Below are positions 60,419-64,000 of a stretch of DNA of 64,000 nucleotides, in pieces. The notes under the pieces were generated by a model. The model saw only the letters and a list, made by a program, of their open reading frames with translations. It had not been told where the DNA came from and did no database searches. Origin of the DNA: Streptomyces sp. NBC_01717. Lineage in GTDB: Bacteria; Actinomycetota; Actinomycetes; Streptomycetales; Streptomycetaceae. The stretch lies in NCBI RefSeq assembly GCF_036248255.1, contig NZ_CP109178.1, positions 6,138,001-6,202,000 of the forward strand. Direction: 5' to 3'. The position numbers and the translations under genes were made by a program. Position 1 is the stretch's first letter, and each line of letters starts with the position of its first letter.

Positions 60419-62647
60419 CTACACCTCGGGCGTTGCCTTCAGCAGGGACTTCGAAGCCTCCGCCGACGTCGTCGTTTCCTCGGTCACCGCCGCACGCGGT
60501 GCCGGAATCATGGACAGCAGCCGCTGCGCCATGCGTGCACGGTGACTGTCCGCCGTCGCGCAGAGACTGCGTGCCGCCTCGTTGAAGCGCTCCAGCGACG
60601 GCGGATCCGAGGGGCCGAGCAGATGAAGCTTCAGCTCAGCGCGGCTGCGGACCAGCGTGTCGTGCTCGGGATTGCGTACGGAGTGCAGCAGTGCCGTCAC
60701 ACCCTCGGCGTCCGGGGTGAGGATCGTCGCCGCGCGGACCGTCGGGAACGCTTCTCGGAAGGCGTCCTCCGGCAGCTCGGTGGTGTTCGCGACGGCGTAC
60801 GGCTTCTCGCTCGCCAGGTAGTCGGTGACCACGCTCGACACATCGCTGATCAGCAGATCCGCCTGGTTGAAGCAGGCGTACAGCGCGGGCTGCGGGGTCG
60901 TGATGATCTGGTGCTCCCAGTCGGGCAGGGATTCCCAGTAGGCGTCTTCCCAGGCGGCCGTGGCCGCGGCGACCGCTTCGGCGCGGCCCGCAGGCGGTGT
61001 GCTCTGGGCCAGCATCCGCTCCGCGTCGTCCGAACCCTTCCGGAAGGAGGAGGCGGTGATCCCTTGCAGCTCCGTGGTCCGCAGGGCAAGCGCGGCCGCG
61101 GCCTCGGGGCCGGGGCGGGGGCCGGTGCGCCGGCGGTTGGCCTCGCGGATCAGCTCCTGCATGCGCTCGTTCGCGGCTCCCGCACGCGGATCGACCGAAC
61201 CCGTCATCGGGTGCGGCTTGTAGAGGAGCCGTACCCCGGGGTCGGCGAGCAGCGCACGGACGATGTTCTCGCCGGCCAGGATCACCGACGTGTTACCGGG
61301 GTTGCCGTCCCAGCCTTCCCAGGTCGGGGCGTAGAGCACGGTGGTGTGCGGGCCGGTGGGCGGGCCCGCGTACGGGGCGATCGGCGCCAGCTGAGGGCGG
61401 CCGATCTCCACCACGTCACGGTCGTCGATACCGACCTCGGCCTGGGCGTAGCGCTCCCGGGCGGCCGGTCCCGCTACCCAGACCTCGTCGTACGCCTTCG
61501 CGTAGGGATTGCAGCTGGAGAGCTTGTCGCTCTCACCGTGGTTGACGAAGGCGTGCTTGATCGTCGGGATGCGCAGGACCTGCGAGGTCTTGCCCGAGTT
61601 CGCGGGGTGGATCAGCATCTTGAGCGTCGAGTGCTCGAGGCGCATCAGCTGAGCGACCCTGGGGATGCACACGATGGGGATGTCCGTCGCGCCGATCTTC
61701 TGCATCATGAAGCGCTCGCGCAGCACGATGAGCGGGCGGCCGTCGGTCCGGGCCAGCGTGTCGAGCCACATGTTCGCCTGGTAGGCGGACGAGGAGCCGC
61801 CCGAGAAGTACATGCCGACGGTCGGCTGGTACTCGGCGAGCCAGGCGTCGAACCAGGCGAGAACCTCTTCCTGCGAGGCGGGACGGCGACGGACGAGCCG
61901 CCACAGCAGCACGGCCGGCCCGGCGCAGGCGAGCAGGACCGAAAGGCCGATGCCGACGGCGGCGAACTCCGGCTCGTCGCTCGCCGCCGTCGTCAGCAGG
62001 CCCGCGGTCGCGGGCAGACCGAACAGCAGCAGCCGCGGTCCGGGCCCGCCCATCAGCAGCGCGGGGGGTGCCGGGGTGATCCGCAGGGCGGAGGCGTCGA
62101 TGTTGCGCGTCAGCAGGGGCATGGTGCGGCTGGAGCGCACAAGGATCGCCGTGGCGTGGCCGGCGAAGTGGAGCGCGTAGAAGAAGAGCAGAGCGCAGAC
62201 GAGGGGGAGGTAGGCCGTCTCCCGCTGCTGGCTGTCCAGTTCGAGCACGCCCACGACGAGCAGCAGGTCGCGTATGACCTGCCGTACCGTGACATCGGCT
62301 CTGACCTTGGTGAACTGCGAGTTCAGGCCTGGCTGCCAGCGGTGCAGGGCGGCTTCCGTCGCGAGACCGGTCGCCGTTGCCGCGATGAGCAGGGGGACGT
62401 TCGGAAGAAGCGCGGCGGTGGCCTGGGCGACGAACGACGCGGCCAGCACGAATATCAGGAAGGGCTTCGCGGCAGGCCGCATGGTGAGGGGAAGAGGTTG
62501 CACTCGGGGGACTCCAAGCAGCTCGAGCTCGCGCAGGGCGCGATTGCGGCCGGATGGCACGGTGATCGGGCCGACTGGTATAGCCAGGGCCGGGGCCCCG
62601 GAAGCGGGTGTGATCCGACCCCACCGTAGAGAAACCACGTCATCCAC
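60419..62647 (-). CDS. membrane-anchored CDP-glycerol glycerophosphotransferase-like protein
   Basis: This 742-residue protein has an N-terminal membrane region (residues 56-270) with five or six hydrophobic segments (PFLIFVLAASFVAQATAALL, RDLLLVVGVLEL, LPLVCALLFFYALHFAGHAT and others) and a C-terminal TagF-like domain. The latter shows VNHGESDKLSSC where TagF has HGTxxK, then VLYAPTWEGWDG, LLYKPHPMTG and LLISDVSSVVTDYLASEKP. Both expected histidines are present, but the GT of HGT is GE, so activity may differ. It starts at GTG 62647; no good ribosome site is seen. It may polymerise or transfer a phosphopolyol at the membrane. It is divergent from the sugar nucleotidyltransferase gene. Confidence 0.82.
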   Translation of the reverse strand: MDDVVSLRWGRITPASGAPALAIPVGPITVPSGRNRALRELELLGVPRVQPLPLTMRPAAKPFLIFVLAASFVAQATAALLPNVPLLIAATATGLATEAALHRWQPGLNSQFTKVRADVTVRQVIRDLLLVVGVLELDSQQRETAYLPLVCALLFFYALHFAGHATAILVRSSRTMPLLTRNIDASALRITPAPPALLMGGPGPRLLLFGLPATAGLLTTAASDEPEFAAVGIGLSVLLACAGPAVLLWRLVRRRPASQEEVLAWFDAWLAEYQPTVGMYFSGGSSSAYQANMWLDTLARTDGRPLIVLRERFMMQKIGATDIPIVCIPRVAQLMRLEHSTLKMLIHPANSGKTSQVLRIPTIKHAFVNHGESDKLSSCNPYAKAYDEVWVAGPAARERYAQAEVGIDDRDVVEIGRPQLAPIAPYAGPPTGPHTTVLYAPTWEGWDGNPGNTSVILAGENIVRALLADPGVRLLYKPHPMTGSVDPRAGAANERMQELIREANRRRTGPRPGPEAAAALALRTTELQGITASSFRKGSDDAERMLAQSTPPAGRAEAVAAATAAWEDAYWESLPDWEHQIITTPQPALYACFNQADLLISDVSSVVTDYLASEKPYAVANTTELPEDAFREAFPTVRAATILTPDAEGVTALLHSVRNPEHDTLVRSRAELKLHLLGPSDPPSLERFNEAARSLCATADSHRARMAQRLLSMIPAPRAAVTEETTTSAEASKSLLKATPEV

Positions 62648-62674
62648 TTGTGTGGCTCAGGTGAGGACTGTGTA

Positions 62675-62704
62675 ACAATATGCAGCTTCGTACAACCATT
62701 CTAA
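62675..62704 (-). promoter_or_regulatory. possible promoter of the membrane glycerophosphotransferase-like gene
   Basis: On the minus strand TTAGAA (62699-62704) and TATTGT (62675-62680) are 18 nt apart in an AT-rich patch, 27 nt upstream of the GTG start. Confidence 0.4.
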
Positions 62705-63031
62705 ATGATGATCATGCGGCTGTGCACATCCCGTCAGTCGGCTGTGTGCTGACAGTCGCGGGCCGGTCCGCACAGATGGGCGCGTATCGGCATCCGGGGA
62801 TGCCCCGGGTGGCCTCGGGCGGTCGGAAACGCGGTCGGTGCGGAAGGTAATTCCCGCATCCTCTGTCGCGGTGGAAGGAATGTACGAAACAGGAAAATGT
62901 TTCCGAGTGTCAATCGGGCGCATCTCGATTCCGTGGGCCCATTCGCGACGGATCGGACAGTGGATCTCAGTAAAATCGCCCCGAAGGTCGCGGTCGCGAC
63001 ATGACCGGAATCTCACCATCGGGCAGGGAAA
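62705..63031. other. intergenic leader region of the sugar nucleotidyltransferase gene, no gene seen
   Basis: This stretch is AT-richer from 62845 to 62970 and contains the near-repeats cggctgtgcacatc and cggctgtgtgctgac around 62712-62750. No open frame with coding bias. It must contain the promoter for the gene at 63032, but no clear consensus is visible. Confidence 0.5.
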
Positions 63032-64000
63032 ATGAAAGCTCTCGTACTTTCCGGTGGGGCCGGCACCCGGCTCCGTCCCATTACGCACACCTCTGCCAAA
63101 CAGCTGGTCCCGGTCGCGAACAAGCCGGTGCTGTTCTACGGCCTGGAAGCCATTGCGGAAGCGGGCATCACCGAGGTCGGCATCATTGTGGGCGACACTG
63201 CCGCAGAGATTCGCGCGGCTGTCGGCGACGGTTCCCGGTTCGGCATCGAGGTTACGTACATCCCGCAGGACGAGCCGCTCGGGCTCGCGCACGCGGTGCT
63301 GATCGCCCGGCGCTTCCTGGGGGACGACGACTTCGTCATGTACCTCGGTGACAACTTCATCGTCGGCGGGATCGCCGGCCTGGTCGAGGAGTTCCGCGCC
63401 GACCGGCCCGATGCGCAGATCCTGCTGACCCAGGTGCCCGACCCGAGCGCCTTCGGCGTCGCCGAACTCGACGGCGACGGCCGGGTGGCGGCGCTGGAGG
63501 AGAAACCGAAGGAGCCGAAGAGCGATCTGGCGCTGGTCGGTGTCTACCTCTTCACCCCCGTCATCCATGAGGCGGTGCGCTCCATCGCACCCTCCTGGCG
63601 GGGCGAGCTGGAGATCACGCACGCCATCCAGTGGCTGATCGACCAGAAGCGCGACGTCCGCTCCACCACGATCCGCGGGTACTGGAAGGACACCGGCAAT
63701 GTCACCGACATGCTGGAGGTCAACCGGACGGTGCTGGAGACCGTCGAGCCCTCCGTCGAGGGCGCCGACGTCGACGACGAGAGCGAGATCATCGGCCGGG
63801 TCCGGATCGAGGCGGGCGCCAAGGTCAGCGGCAGCCGGATCGTAGGTCCCGCGATCATCGGCGCCCGCTCGGTGATCCGCGGCGCGTATGTCGGTCCGTT
63901 CACCTCCGTCTCGGAGGACTGCCGGATCGAGGACAGTGAGATCGAGTACTCGATCGTCCTGCGGGGTGCCTCGATCGACGGTGTCCGCCGCGTCGAGGCG
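63032..64000 (+). CDS. RmlA/StrD-type sugar-1-phosphate nucleotidyltransferase, 3' end beyond the window
   Basis: The window holds the first 323 codons. The N-terminal signature is LVLSGGAGTRLRPITHTSAK, followed by GLEAIAEAGITEVGIIVGDT, MYLGDNFIVGG (metal Asp) and ALEEKPKEPKSDLALVGVYL. Residues from about 245 form a left-handed beta-helix of hexapeptides (EIIGRVRIEAGAKVSGSRIV). This long form, with an added beta-helix domain, is the glucose-1-phosphate thymidylyltransferase type of StrD/long RmlA. It would make dTDP-glucose for deoxysugars used in the wall polymer or in a natural product. AGGGAAA precedes ATG 63032. Confidence 0.9.
   Translation, partial: MKALVLSGGAGTRLRPITHTSAKQLVPVANKPVLFYGLEAIAEAGITEVGIIVGDTAAEIRAAVGDGSRFGIEVTYIPQDEPLGLAHAVLIARRFLGDDDFVMYLGDNFIVGGIAGLVEEFRADRPDAQILLTQVPDPSAFGVAELDGDGRVAALEEKPKEPKSDLALVGVYLFTPVIHEAVRSIAPSWRGELEITHAIQWLIDQKRDVRSTTIRGYWKDTGNVTDMLEVNRTVLETVEPSVEGADVDDESEIIGRVRIEAGAKVSGSRIVGPAIIGARSVIRGAYVGPFTSVSEDCRIEDSEIEYSIVLRGASIDGVRRVEA

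Noticed and set aside
62657..63622. Minus-strand frame of 321 codons opposite the start of the sugar nucleotidyltransferase gene
   Set aside because: It is antisense to a clear RmlA-type gene and its translation has no family features.

Overview
The window looks like a stretch of Streptomyces chromosome. The DNA is very GC-rich with strong third-position GC bias, GTG and TTG starts are common, and the gene order tig-clpP1-clpP2-clpX-valS-folC-ndk-mreBCD-mrdA-rodA-rne-rplU-rpmA-obgE followed by wall-polymer genes is the order I know from the core of Streptomyces chromosomes. About 50 protein genes and two tRNAs are supported. No insertion sequence, prophage or CRISPR array is visible.

Region by region: 1-10.4 kb is an accessory-flavoured flank. 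It holds a MOSC protein cut by the window edge, a xenobiotic-type acetyltransferase, a DUF2071 protein with an ArsR regulator and tandem operator-like palindromes, an Fe superoxide dismutase with a near-perfect Nur box, a histidine phosphatase, three paralogous amino-acid permeases, the biotin transporter bioY with its own palindrome, and the remnant of a FAD-linked oxidase. 10.6-17.5 kb carries rpiB, a Nei/Fpg glycosylase, an Eis-like acetyltransferase, a SpoIIE-type phosphatase, an HD hydrolase, an acyltransferase, a small membrane protein and tRNA-Gly/tRNA-Pro. 17.6-28.5 kb is the protein quality-control and housekeeping block (tig, clpP1, clpP2, clpX, valS, folC, ndk). 28.8-35.1 kb is the mre/rod elongation and spore-wall cluster.

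35.1-42.1 kb holds a CYTH-CHAD protein, a B12-type radical SAM protein and its usual TIGR03936 partner. The two partners are separated here by a GAP-family membrane protein and by an unrecognised membrane protein built from repeated LTPLGHG motifs. 42.3-50.8 kb is RNase E/G with very long repetitive arms, rplU, rpmA and obgE. Between rne and rplU lie a nucleotidyltransferase and a glycerol-1-phosphate-type dehydrogenase.

51.1-64.0 kb is a wall-glycopolymer region: a GT4 glycosyltransferase containing the only in-frame TTA (bldA) codon I found, two large GT2/CDP-glycerol glycerophosphotransferase fusions, galE, a membrane-anchored glycerophosphotransferase-like protein, and a long RmlA-type sugar nucleotidyltransferase cut by the window end. 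Together with the nucleotidyltransferase/dehydrogenase pair upstream of rplU, these genes could supply activated polyol-phosphate and sugar precursors, polymerise them and coordinate with the MreB/RodA machinery during sporulation. The most interesting leads are the possible sn-glycerol-1-phosphate route, the bldA-dependent glycosyltransferase, the LTPLGHG-repeat protein and the split radical SAM pair.
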